Assembly (NCBI RefSeq): GCF_042676025.1
Contig: NZ_JBHTJP010000032.1
Span: 992,001-1,056,000, forward strand
DNA: 64,000 bases
Direction of reading: 5' to 3'
From: Salinimicrobium gaetbulicola
Lineage (GTDB): Bacteria > Bacteroidota > Bacteroidia > Flavobacteriales > Flavobacteriaceae
This document shows, piece by piece, positions 18,700 through 27,447 of the stretch. Numbering within the stretch: the first letter of the stretch is position 1; each line of letters begins with the position of its first letter. The translations under genes were made by a program, and so were the position numbers. The notes under the pieces were generated by a model. That model saw nothing but the letters and a program-made list of their open reading frames with translations. It ran no database searches and had not been told where the DNA came from.

Positions 18700-19683
18700 A
18701 TGTTAACCTATTTTCTTTCCATTATTCTTTTCATTATTCTGGCACTTTCTTACTCAAAAGTAGCCAAATTGTGCAATATCCTGGATTTTCCTAATGAGAG
18801 AAGCAGCCATAATTTTCCCATAATTAGAGGCGGAGGAATCTTATTCTTCTTTGCGGCAATTTTATTTTATATACTTTCCGATTTCCAGCATACTTATTTT
18901 ATTCTCGGTCTAAGTATAATTTCCATATTGAGTTTTATTGATGACTTAATTTCTCTTAAGGCGATCCAAAGATTACCTTTTCAGTTCTTAGGAATATATT
19001 TAATGTTCTATTCTTTTAGTTTAGACTCCATCCCCCTTTACATGTTGTTCGTTTTGGCTATTGTTGCAGTAGGTTTTATTAATATTTATAACTTCATGGA
19101 TGGCATCAATGGAATTACCGGCATGTATAGCCTTGCTGTTCTTCAGGGTTTCTGGATTCTTAATGAAAAATTAGTGCAGGTAATTGACAAAGATTTAATT
19201 ATCCTTACCGGCATCTCCCTTATAATTTTTGGCTATTTTAATTTTCGGACTAAAGCAAAGTTTTTTGCCGGAGATATAGGAAGTATCAGCCTTGCCGGTA
19301 TTATTCTTTTCATTGGGATAAAATTTCTGGTGGTTACCAACTCCCCTCTTATTCTTCTTTTGACCGCTGTTTACGGTATCGATGCTGGATTGACAATTTT
19401 AAGAAGGGCATTAAAAACAGATAATATTTTTGAGGCACATCGGCAGCATCTGTATCAACATCTTGTCGATAAAGCAAGAATCAGTCATTTGAAAGTCGCC
19501 GGAGGATATGCCATGGTTCAGTTGATTATTAATCTAATCGTTTTATTTTCATCATCTGCCAGTCTGAAAAACCAATACCTGATCTTTTTCCTATTACTGG
19601 GAACATTAACCCTGATCTATTTTGCACTTTTGTTTTGGAGCAGAAAACAAGAACAACCGCAGTTCTCTTACGAGAAAAAATAA
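18700..19683 (+). CDS. WbpL/WecA-like UDP-sugar:undecaprenyl-phosphate transferase
   Basis: 327-residue polytopic membrane enzyme of the polyprenyl-phosphate N-acetylhexosamine-1-P transferase family. It starts the repeat unit by moving a sugar-1-phosphate onto undecaprenyl phosphate. NFPIIRGGGILFF, SFIDDLISL (Mg2+-binding D-D), NIYNFMDGINGI and FAGDIGSIS are the family motifs in order, and the cytoplasmic EAHRQHLYQHL is the H-R-x-H-x-Y-Q signature of the WbpL/WbcO branch rather than WecA or MraY. It starts 4 bases after the reductase stop. Likely substrate is the 2-acetamido-2,6-dideoxyhexose made by its neighbours. Confidence 0.9.
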   Translation: MLTYFLSIILFIILALSYSKVAKLCNILDFPNERSSHNFPIIRGGGILFFFAAILFYILSDFQHTYFILGLSIISILSFIDDLISLKAIQRLPFQFLGIYLMFYSFSLDSIPLYMLFVLAIVAVGFINIYNFMDGINGITGMYSLAVLQGFWILNEKLVQVIDKDLIILTGISLIIFGYFNFRTKAKFFAGDIGSISLAGIILFIGIKFLVVTNSPLILLLTAVYGIDAGLTILRRALKTDNIFEAHRQHLYQHLVDKARISHLKVAGGYAMVQLIINLIVLFSSSASLKNQYLIFFLLLGTLTLIYFALLFWSRKQEQPQFSYEKK

Positions 19684-19754
19684 TTTTAAAGTCCCCCTAC
19701 TTTATTCAAATATCTCATAATTCTCCCCTGCAGCTTTAATTTAATTCACAACTC

Positions 19755-21755
19755 ATGAAATCCATTTTAAACCCAACCTATCTTTCAGTTAGGATGCAGG
19801 AGCAGCTTAAAAAGGTTAATCTTTCTGAAATTGGTTATTTACCCCGGTACCTGGTTTTCATTATAGATATATTCCTTCTTTGCCTGGCTTTGGTAATTAG
19901 TTTGTTCGTACTACAGGCAGTAAATGTAAATTTTGATTCAGGGGTCACCCAACATAAGATATTTCTCCTTCTTTCGACCAACATACTTTTCTTTTACTTA
20001 TTCAAAACTTATTCCGGCCTTATCCGGCACTCCTCCTTTACGGATATTTACAAGCTAACCCTGGCCTCTCTAAGTACCTTTGCTCTGGTCAATATCATTG
20101 ACTACGGTATTTATTTCATCACGGGAACCAAAGTCTTTATAATGGCAGGGCTGCTTTTATATACTGTTCTGTCCTTTTCTTTCCTTTTAATTTTTCGGGT
20201 CTTCATTAAACAATTATATGTGACATATAAAGATTTGATCGGGAAAAAAAGTAAAAAAAAGGTAGCCATAATTGGGGTGGAGGATGCTTCCATATCCTTA
20301 GGAAAAGCCTTAGCCACAGAAACCGGGCAGAATTATGAACTTATCGCCTTTTTGTCTCAAAAGAAATTTAAAAATATCCGTATTGCTGGAAAACCGGTAA
20401 TAGCAGTCACTTCCTCATTACAGGAGACTTTGAAAAATTTACGGATAGACGGAGTCCTGATAATTGGAAAAACCTTATCTGTAAAGGAAAAAAATCAAAT
20501 AGTGAATGACTGCTTCGCCTGTAATCTCCAGGTTTTTAACGCACCTCATGTTGAAGAATGGAGTTCAGCGAGCCAGGTTACTCAACAAATAAAAGCCATA
20601 GAGATCGAGGATCTTTTGGACCGGGAACCTATTAATCTTGACAATAATTCTATTCGTAGGGATCTTAGCGGAAAAACAATTTTGATCACCGGTGCTGCCG
20701 GATCAATCGGAAGTGAACTGGTAAGGCAGATAGCCCCGTATAATCCAAAGAAACTGATCCTGGTGGACCAGGCAGAATCTCCCTTATATGACCTGGAACT
20801 GGAACTAAAAGAAAAATTTCCGAAACTGAATTTCAAACCGGTACTCGCCACCATCAGTAATAAATACAGAATGGAGGCTCTGTTCAAAAAATATAATTTT
20901 TCGGTGGTTTTTAATGCTGCCGCCTATAAACACGTGCCGGTTATTGAAAGGAACCCTCGCGAAGCCATCATGGTCAATATCCTGGGCACGGTGATCCTGG
21001 CCAAATTGTCCAGTCAATTTGGAGTGAGAAAATTCGTCATGGTTTCCACCGATAAAGCTGTGAACCCTACCAACGTAATGGGTGCTTCCAAAAGGGCTGC
21101 GGAAATGTTCGTGCAATCCTTTCAAAATGAAAAGGAAAACAAAACCCAATTTATAACCACCCGTTTCGGGAATGTTCTAGGGTCTAACGGGTCTGTGATA
21201 CCTCATTTTAAAAGGCAGATCGCCCAGGGCGGACCTATAACTGTCACCCATGAAAAAATAATCAGGTACTTTATGACCATTCCGGAAGCATGCCAATTGG
21301 TTCTGCAGGCCGGGACAATGGGGCAGGGAGGAGAGATCTTTGTATTTGACATGGGCAAACCTGTTAAAATTCTGGATCTTGCCAAAAGGATGATCAGGCT
21401 TTCCGGATTTAAACCATATACGGATATCGATATTCAGATAACCGGCCTAAGACCGGGAGAAAAATTATTTGAAGAATTACTGGGAGACACCTCTACTACC
21501 CTACCTACTCATAACGAAAAGATCATGATCGCTAAAGACTCTCCGCTTCCTTTTTCGGAAGTGGAAGCAAAGACTAAAAAGCTGATCAAGGCATCTGTCA
21601 GGATGAATGATAAAAACCAAATGGTGATGTTGCTCAAGGAATTAGTGCCTGAGTTTGTAAGCAGGAATTCCAGTTTTGAAAATCTGGATAAGCTAAAACG
21701 GTTAGATAAAATAGATTTTTCCGAAATCGCATCCAATACCATGAATTCTGTTTAA
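19755..21755 (+). CDS. wbpM: WbpM/CapD-type UDP-GlcNAc 4,6-dehydratase, membrane form
   Basis: 666 aa. The N-terminal third has four membrane helices (about residues 30-155), then a CoA-binding-like Rossmann domain (KKVAIIGVEDASISLG), then the catalytic SDR domain with LITGAAGSIGSELVRQ, NAAAYKHVPVIE, VSTDKAVNPTNVMGASKR and RFGNVLGSNGSVIPHF. The active-site motif carries Met where classical SDRs have Tyr (N-V-M-G-A-S-K), as known for WbpM/PglF/FlaA1-like dehydratases. It makes UDP-4-keto-6-deoxy-GlcNAc for the reductase two genes upstream. Length agrees with WbpM (about 665). Confidence 0.94.
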   Translation: MKSILNPTYLSVRMQEQLKKVNLSEIGYLPRYLVFIIDIFLLCLALVISLFVLQAVNVNFDSGVTQHKIFLLLSTNILFFYLFKTYSGLIRHSSFTDIYKLTLASLSTFALVNIIDYGIYFITGTKVFIMAGLLLYTVLSFSFLLIFRVFIKQLYVTYKDLIGKKSKKKVAIIGVEDASISLGKALATETGQNYELIAFLSQKKFKNIRIAGKPVIAVTSSLQETLKNLRIDGVLIIGKTLSVKEKNQIVNDCFACNLQVFNAPHVEEWSSASQVTQQIKAIEIEDLLDREPINLDNNSIRRDLSGKTILITGAAGSIGSELVRQIAPYNPKKLILVDQAESPLYDLELELKEKFPKLNFKPVLATISNKYRMEALFKKYNFSVVFNAAAYKHVPVIERNPREAIMVNILGTVILAKLSSQFGVRKFVMVSTDKAVNPTNVMGASKRAAEMFVQSFQNEKENKTQFITTRFGNVLGSNGSVIPHFKRQIAQGGPITVTHEKIIRYFMTIPEACQLVLQAGTMGQGGEIFVFDMGKPVKILDLAKRMIRLSGFKPYTDIDIQITGLRPGEKLFEELLGDTSTTLPTHNEKIMIAKDSPLPFSEVEAKTKKLIKASVRMNDKNQMVMLLKELVPEFVSRNSSFENLDKLKRLDKIDFSEIASNTMNSV

Positions 21756-21791
21756 TTAAATTCACCAATTTAATAACTTAAAGAACTCCTT

Positions 21792-21863
21792 GTAACAAAT
21801 CTGTTACTTTAGCAACAAATCTTTCCCTACCAGTTGCTATCAAATTCATAAATACTATTTTTG
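21792..21863 (+). promoter_or_regulatory. wza promoter with an upstream dyad
   Basis: TTG at 21834-21836, a 19-base spacer and TATTTTTG at 21856-21863 form a near-ideal Bacteroidota promoter ending 20 bases before the wza start, so the leader would be about 15 bases. Upstream, GTAACA-AATC-TGTTAC at 21792-21807 is a perfect 6 bp dyad and AACAAATCT is repeated at 21795 and 21814. The dyad could be an operator, which would let export genes be controlled apart from the sugar genes. Confidence 0.55.
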
Positions 21864-21883
21864 CACCCCCATTAAAAAATACC

Positions 21884-22669
21884 ATGAAGAAAAACCATTT
21901 TTCACCACTCCTATTGGGAATTTTATCCATTTTACTTACCACCTCCTGTGTTTCCAGAAAAAAGATCGCTTACTTCCAGAACATGGAAGAATTAGAGATG
22001 CACGCAGATGCTGCTGAAGCCGATCTTAAAATAAAGACCAATGACCTGCTTACCATTACAGTTTCGGCGGCAAATATGGAGGCAGTACAACCCTTTAACC
22101 TGCCGATTACTGCAGCGCCGAGAATAGGTGATCCCGGGAGCGTTTCGGGGAATATGCAACTGCAGAGTTACCTGGTGGATAGTGACGGGAACATAGAATT
22201 CCCGGTCCTGGGAACCGTGCATGTAGCCGGCCTTACCCGGCAGGGACTGGTTGAAAAGCTGAAAAAAGAGATCTCTGTTTACGTCCAGGATCCTATCGTA
22301 AATATCAAACTCATTAATTTCCAGGTTACCATCCTGGGAGAGGTAAACCGCCCCGGTACCTATACCGTTCCCGATGAACGCCTGAGCCTTACAAAGGCTC
22401 TTGGCTTGGCAGGTGACCTTACCATCTACGGACGCAGGGACAATGTGATGATCCTGCGCGAAACCGGAGACACCAAAGAATACAAGACCGTGGATCTCAC
22501 CACAAGTGATTTCCTGAACTCCCCCTACTACTATTTACAACAGAATGACGTGGTGTATGTGGAACCTAACTCAGCCCAGATGCAAGGCGCCAGTTACAAC
22601 CGGAACGCTTCGGTCTACATCTCCATCGCTTCTGTACTTATCTCACTGATCATCGTAATAATCCGCTAA
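21884..22669 (+). CDS. wza: Wza-type polysaccharide export outer-membrane lipoprotein
   Basis: 261 aa. The signal peptide ends in the lipobox TTSC (Cys at about 23), so the protein is lipid-anchored. DLKIKTNDLLTITVSA opens the polysaccharide-export (Poly_export) domain and VTILGEVNRPGTYTVP the SLBB domain; the end VYISIASVLISLIIVIIR is a C-terminal hydrophobic helix that fits the membrane-spanning helix of Wza. It forms the export channel that docks with Wzc. The ATG of wzc follows 3 bases after the stop. Confidence 0.93.
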   Translation: MKKNHFSPLLLGILSILLTTSCVSRKKIAYFQNMEELEMHADAAEADLKIKTNDLLTITVSAANMEAVQPFNLPITAAPRIGDPGSVSGNMQLQSYLVDSDGNIEFPVLGTVHVAGLTRQGLVEKLKKEISVYVQDPIVNIKLINFQVTILGEVNRPGTYTVPDERLSLTKALGLAGDLTIYGRRDNVMILRETGDTKEYKTVDLTTSDFLNSPYYYLQQNDVVYVEPNSAQMQGASYNRNASVYISIASVLISLIIVIIR

Positions 22670-22672
22670 CTT

Positions 22673-25066
22673 ATGGCACACCCAAATCAACATCAGGAAG
22701 AAGAAATAGACCTTAGGGAAGAACTACAGAATTACCTGCGCAGATGGCCTCTTTTTGTAGCCGGGGTACTGGTATGTCTTGCCGGCGCGTTTCTGTACCT
22801 GCGCTACGCAACCCCTACATACAATACCCTTACCACCATCATCATCAAGGAGGAAGAAAAAGGAGGACTCTCCTCTGAACTTTCTGCTTTTGCCGATATG
22901 GGCATGCTGGGCGGAATGGGCAGCGGTTCCATCGAAAATGAACTGGGCATCCTCAAGTCCAAACGCCTAATGACCAACGTGGTAAAAGAGCTGCAGCTGA
23001 ACGTGAGATACTTCCAGGAAGGCATGGTTCGCACGACCGAACTTTATGATGAGCGACCCTTCAACATCCAGGTCCTGGCTTTCGACCGGGAAAGATTTGA
23101 AAAGATCGAAGAGCCGGAGGCATTATATTTCGACATCATTTCAGATTCCACTTTTGTGGTAAGCATGAAGGATTCAGATTTCCGGAAAAAAATGAATTTC
23201 GGAGAGGCTTTCAGCCTGCCTTATGCGGAAATTTCCGTGACTCCTAATTTCAATAGTCTAAGTGAAATTTCCGAATCCCGGGAAAAAGGAAAGATCAGCG
23301 TGCAGTTCAATAGCATTGATGCCGTCGCGGCCGGATACCGCCAAAAGTTACAGGTAAACCTGACCGACAAGAATTCAAGCCTCATCGAACTTAGCCTGGA
23401 GGACCCGGTAAAGGATAAGGCGCAACACCTGCTGGATCAGCTGGTAAGGCAGTATAACAGCGAGGCCATTGAGGACAAGAACCTGGTATCCATGAACACC
23501 GCTAACTTCATAGAGGACCGGCTGGAGATCATTACCCGTGAACTGGATTCGGTGGAGACCGGAAAGGAAGCCTTCAAGAAAGAGAACAAGCTTACCGATA
23601 TTGAAGCGGAATCTGAACTGTTCATTGAAAATGCCAGTGACTTCAGGAATCGTCAACTGGAAGTAGAAACCCAGCTGGAACTGGCGAATACCATGATCGA
23701 CTACCTGAAGTCTGATGAAGGGAACGGGCTGCTACCTTCCAACCTGGGTTTTAAGGAAGAAGGGGTGGTAAGTATCATCCAGTCCTATAACCAACTGGTG
23801 CTGGAAAGGGATCGTATCCTGGCCGGTTCCACCGAGCGGAATCCTGTGATCGTCAACCTGAACAACCAGATCAACCAGATACGCGCGAACGTACTTCAAA
23901 GTTTAAATAACCTCCGGACTTCCCTGCGCATTGCCCAGAAGGATCTGGATGCCCAGGAAGCGAAAATAGACGCGCAGATCGCGAAGGTGCCTTCCAAAGA
24001 GAAACAGTTCCGAAACATTGAGCGGCAGCAGAACATCAAGGAAGCGCTATATCTTTACTTGCTACAGAAACGAGAAGAGACCTCCTTATCACTTGCGGTG
24101 ACGGCTCCCAAAGCCAAGATCGTGGACGCGGCATACAGTTCCAACACTCCTGTATCTCCAAAACCACAAATAATTTTATTGGCAGCCTTTATTCTTGGAT
24201 TACTCATCCCTTTCCTGTTCATTTACCTGAAACAGCTTCTAAATAATAAGCTCCAGGAGCGAGGGGATATTGAAGATATTACCAGGGAAATACCTATAGT
24301 GGGAGAGATCCCGAGTATTGGAAAGAACGACAGCGAGATGGTGTTGCAAAATGACCGCTCTGTGCTGGGAGAATCTTTCCGCATCCTGCACACCAACCTG
24401 CAATACCTCCTGGCTAATTACACCGAAAAACCTAGCGGAAATTCTATTTGTGTTACATCTTCAGTTAAAGGAGAAGGAAAGACCTTTGTGTCTTATAATT
24501 TCGCGTTAACCCTTGCAAATACCGGAAAAAAAGTAGTAATTGTAGGTGCTGACCTAAGGAATCCCCAGTTACAACGTTACGAAACTGACGCTAGACAATA
24601 CCGCGGGGTTAGTGATTATCTTGTAAATAACGACCTGAAACTTGAAGAGCTGATCACAGGTTCTGAGTTCCACCCCAACCTGGATATCCTTGCATCAGGT
24701 ACCATTCCTCCTAACCCGTCGGAGCTATGGAGAAGCAAAAAAACACCCCAGTTGTTCGCCGAACTGGAAAGCTTGTATGACTACGTGATCGTGGATACGG
24801 CCCCATCCTTGCTGGTGACCGATACCTTCCTGATCAATCATTACGCGGATCTTACCCTGTACGTTTCCCGTGCGGGCTATACCGAAAAGAAACTTATCAA
24901 TTTCGCGGTCGATTCCCGCAACGAAGGCAAACTTAAGAATCTTAGCTTCGTCCTAAACGATGTAAAGGCCGCCAACTTCGGTTACGGGAACAAATACGGC
25001 TACGCCTACGGAGAAGAAACCACCGGTTTCTGGGATAAGGTGAAGAATAAGGTTGCTTTTTGGTAG
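22673..25066 (+). CDS. wzc: Wzc: polysaccharide co-polymerase with tyrosine autokinase domain
   Basis: 797 aa. A Wzz-type chain-length domain (first membrane helix near residues 30-48, PTYNTLTTIIIKEEEK, then a long coiled coil at about 260-480, second helix near 500-520) is fused to a BY-kinase with Walker A SSVKGEGKT (about 594-602), Walker A' VVIVGADLRNP, Walker B YVIVDTAP (about 704) and a tyrosine cluster FGYGNKYGYAYGEE at the end. It controls polymer length and export, forming a complex with Wza. It is the intact paralogue of the gene cut off at the left edge of the window. Confidence 0.94.
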   Translation: MAHPNQHQEEEIDLREELQNYLRRWPLFVAGVLVCLAGAFLYLRYATPTYNTLTTIIIKEEEKGGLSSELSAFADMGMLGGMGSGSIENELGILKSKRLMTNVVKELQLNVRYFQEGMVRTTELYDERPFNIQVLAFDRERFEKIEEPEALYFDIISDSTFVVSMKDSDFRKKMNFGEAFSLPYAEISVTPNFNSLSEISESREKGKISVQFNSIDAVAAGYRQKLQVNLTDKNSSLIELSLEDPVKDKAQHLLDQLVRQYNSEAIEDKNLVSMNTANFIEDRLEIITRELDSVETGKEAFKKENKLTDIEAESELFIENASDFRNRQLEVETQLELANTMIDYLKSDEGNGLLPSNLGFKEEGVVSIIQSYNQLVLERDRILAGSTERNPVIVNLNNQINQIRANVLQSLNNLRTSLRIAQKDLDAQEAKIDAQIAKVPSKEKQFRNIERQQNIKEALYLYLLQKREETSLSLAVTAPKAKIVDAAYSSNTPVSPKPQIILLAAFILGLLIPFLFIYLKQLLNNKLQERGDIEDITREIPIVGEIPSIGKNDSEMVLQNDRSVLGESFRILHTNLQYLLANYTEKPSGNSICVTSSVKGEGKTFVSYNFALTLANTGKKVVIVGADLRNPQLQRYETDARQYRGVSDYLVNNDLKLEELITGSEFHPNLDILASGTIPPNPSELWRSKKTPQLFAELESLYDYVIVDTAPSLLVTDTFLINHYADLTLYVSRAGYTEKKLINFAVDSRNEGKLKNLSFVLNDVKAANFGYGNKYGYAYGEETTGFWDKVKNKVAFW

Positions 25067-25689
25067 ACGTTAGTCAATAGTTGAGAGTCGTTAGTTCAGA
25101 GTTCGGAGAAGTTTCTGTTCACATCTGACTGTCACACTGAGCCGCCTATTTGGCCATTAGCTATTCGCTGTTGGCCTTTAGTTTTAAAAACATTTGTCAC
25201 ACTGAGCCGCCGAAGGCGATTAGTCGAAAATCGTTAGTCGGGAGTGCGGAGAATTTCTTATTTATCCCCCGCCAGTCACACCGAGCCTGCCTACCGGTTG
25301 GTAGACCCAACCGCTGTAAGGATTAGTTGAAGTGTCTTTTTTGAAACTCTTTGTCACACTGAGCCCGACCGAAGGCGATTAGTCGAAGTGTGCACACGTA
25401 TCATTTCTTATAATGTCACCTCGAACGCCTGCCTGTCCGGTAGGCAGGGAGTCGAGAGGTCTCTAACAAAGAAGATGCTGAAATAAATTCAGCATGACGT
25501 GCTTATTGTGATTTGAGAGGACGAAAAAACAGGGAAAAGGGATCTCTTTTTTTTGAGATTCCCACGAAAAATTGCCCTGTCTGCCGACAGGCAGGCGCGC
25601 TCGATCAGAATTCTCTATACCTGATTATTTCGATTCTCACTCGCAATGACAACTCACAACAGACAACTCATAACAGATAACTGATAACC
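25067..25689. repeat. Repeat-filled gap: GTCACACTGAGC family, GGCAGG palindromes, ATGCTGAA hairpin
   Basis: No gene is seen. The gap holds at least four copies of a composite repeat that begins GTCACACTGAGC or GTCACACCGAGC and ends near AGTCGAAGTGT (25131-25147, 25196-25229, 25275-25331, 25353-25392) and a related GTCACCTCGAACGCC...GTCGAGAGGTCTC unit (25415-25463). Inside or beside them are palindromes GCCTGCCTGTCCGGTAGGCA (25427 on) and TGTCTGCCGACAGGCAGG (25578 on), and the hairpin ATGCTGAA-ATAAA-TTCAGCAT (25474-25494). The end (25640-25680) is a CAACTCACAACAGACAACTC-type tract. Confidence 0.7.
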
Positions 25690-27036
25690 GTGAAACACTT
25701 AATCCTCCCCCTACTACTTCTACTGACCTTCCAATCCGCTATCGCCCAATTCTCCTGGAACGCCGAACTGAGCCTGCAGGGAATGGCTTCAACAGAAGAG
25801 GAAGAACTGCCCTTCTGGATGTACCACAACCAACGAGGGAGAATAGAAAAAGAAACCAATTTGGTGACCTGGATCTCCGGGAAAGCATTTTATGATTTGG
25901 GTAAAGCTGGATTGCTGGAAGCCGGCGTCGGAATCCTGGCGAGGGATGCTGATTCAGACAGGGTTTTTACCGATGAACTTTATCTGACGTATAAAAAAGC
26001 CTGGTTTGAACTAACTGTAGGAAGGAAACAGCGTAAAGAAGTATACAACGGTTTAAGCGCCTCCAATGAGAGTATCTTGCGCTCCTTAAATACCCGACCA
26101 CTACCCGGAATTCAACTCAAATCCACCCGCCCGGTTTTCATATTGAAGAATTTTGGATTTGAAGCAAGTTGGGAGGAATATTTGATGGATGATGATCGCT
26201 ATGTAAATAATGCACGTTTGCACCACAAGAGCTTTCAACTGGTCTACAGTACGGCTGACAGAAATTTTCAGGTCAAAGCCGGGATCCAGCATTTCGCACA
26301 ATGGGGTGGAGACTCTCCTTCCCGTGGAAGTCAGGAAAGTTTTGAGGATTACCTGAGAATTTTTACCGGAAGAGGCGGAGGACAAGGTGCATATATTGGT
26401 GATCAGCAAAATGCCCTCGGAAATCACATAGGAGGCTATGAATTGTACCTTAGCAAAACTTTTACGAATTATAAGGTGGATCTAATTTACAACCACTTGT
26501 TCGAAGATGGTTCCGGAAGTAGGCTGGGTAATACGCCCGATGGTAGATATGGTATATTTGTTTCCTCTAATAATTCTAGCAAATTAGTGAATTCCTTGAT
26601 GTATGAATTCTACACCACCCACCACCAAAGTCATACCACGACCGGCATCCACAAGAATGATGATTACTTTAACAATACAGGATACCGTTCGGGATGGACA
26701 TATCACCGGAAAGTATTAGGAGCACCGTTCTTTACCGTAAACCCGGATGGAATGGGAATTGTCAACAACAAATTCACAGCTCATCATTTTGGCATAGGTG
26801 GTAATCTTACTTCCACCTTAGGAAATCACCCGTATCGCTTACTTCTGAGTTACGCCCAGAATGACGGTACCAGGCCTGTAAGATTTAAGCCCAAACAGGA
26901 TGTTTTCTACTCCATGTTAGATGTTAAACTGCTGCAAAAAGACATAGAACTAAATCTTCAGTTAGCTGCCGAGTATGACTCTTATGAAGCTCCTGTTTAT
27001 GGGGCGGGAGTGAGTTTGAAGTACAGGATCGAGTAA
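25690..27036 (+). CDS. wzi: Wzi-family capsule assembly outer-membrane protein
   Basis: 448 aa started at GTG. Signal peptide HLILPLLLLLTFQSAIAQ, then an amphipathic beta-strand-rich chain typical of an outer-membrane barrel. FWMYHNQRGRIE, LYLTYKKAWFELTVGRKQR and LNTRPLPGIQL in this order are typical of Bacteroidota members of the capsule assembly protein Wzi family, which anchors or organises capsule at the surface. Position after wza-wzc fits, though a repeat-filled 623-base gap lies between and it may have its own promoter. Confidence 0.82.
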   Translation: MKHLILPLLLLLTFQSAIAQFSWNAELSLQGMASTEEEELPFWMYHNQRGRIEKETNLVTWISGKAFYDLGKAGLLEAGVGILARDADSDRVFTDELYLTYKKAWFELTVGRKQRKEVYNGLSASNESILRSLNTRPLPGIQLKSTRPVFILKNFGFEASWEEYLMDDDRYVNNARLHHKSFQLVYSTADRNFQVKAGIQHFAQWGGDSPSRGSQESFEDYLRIFTGRGGGQGAYIGDQQNALGNHIGGYELYLSKTFTNYKVDLIYNHLFEDGSGSRLGNTPDGRYGIFVSSNNSSKLVNSLMYEFYTTHHQSHTTTGIHKNDDYFNNTGYRSGWTYHRKVLGAPFFTVNPDGMGIVNNKFTAHHFGIGGNLTSTLGNHPYRLLLSYAQNDGTRPVRFKPKQDVFYSMLDVKLLQKDIELNLQLAAEYDSYEAPVYGAGVSLKYRIE

Positions 27037-27290
27037 GCTTTTGCTGGCTATTGGCGGTTGGCAGTAATCAGTTCTTAGTTCTCAGTTCTCAGTTCTCAGT
27101 TCTCAGTTGATGGTTTTTCAGTTGTCGGCTTTGTCTTTAAGGCTGTTAGCCGTTAGCTTTTAATATTAGATCTTGAAATTCTTTTTCCGTTTTACCCCTT
27201 ACCCTAAAGGGAGCCGGAAAAAGTCTCCTAGGCTAAAGATCTTCACTTCTTCACAACATCACAGCTTCACAGCTTTACTACCTCACAACA
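27037..27290. repeat. Heptamer tandem repeat and short-period tracts
   Basis: AGTTCTC is repeated five times in tandem at 27070-27104 (first unit AGTTCTT), preceded by TTGGCGGTTGGCAG and followed by GGCTGTTAGCCGTTAGC. At 27240-27290 there is a TCACAACATCACAGCTTCAC-type tract. A hairpin repeat at 27181-27223 is listed separately. No gene is seen. Confidence 0.6.
27181..27223 (-). repeat. CTTTTTCCG hairpin repeat, minus orientation
   Basis: Stem CTTTTTCCG/CGGAAAAAG (9 bp, perfect) around a core that reads, on the minus strand, GCTCCCTTTAGGGTAAGGGG and then TAAAA. It is the same element as at 34535, 35031 and 36329 but inverted relative to them. Confidence 0.7.
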
Positions 27291-27447
27291 TCACCTCTTC
27301 CCAAAATACCTTTTCAGAACCTGCCCGAATTCATACATATCTTCAAAAGAACAGTAAAAAGGTGCCGGGGCTAAACGTATTACATTCGGTTCCCGCCAGT
27401 CAGTGATCACCCCGTTTTTCAAAAGGTAATTAAAAAAACAGTTCTTT
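27291..27447 (-). pseudogene. Displaced kynureninase 3'-end remnant (left)
   Basis: On the minus strand the frame reads GVITDWREPNVIRLAPAPFY then CSFEDMYEFGQVLKRYFGKR and a TGA stop at 27291-27293. It matches the last 45 or so residues of kynureninase but with a different end (EDMYEFGQVLKRYFGKR against EDMWRFGEILRNYF in the complete gene). Upstream, a run of seven T breaks the frame and the similarity stops at GKELF. It is therefore a dead gene end, and from a diverged allele rather than a copy of the neighbouring gene. Confidence 0.8.

Noticed and set aside
27070..27104. Heptamer array considered as a CRISPR-like repeat
   Set aside because: Units are contiguous with no spacers and only 7 bases long; no cas genes in the window.
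27173..27406. Open plus frame of 77 codons after the Wzi-like gene
   Set aside because: It runs through a hairpin repeat, a TCACA tract and the antisense of the kynureninase remnant.
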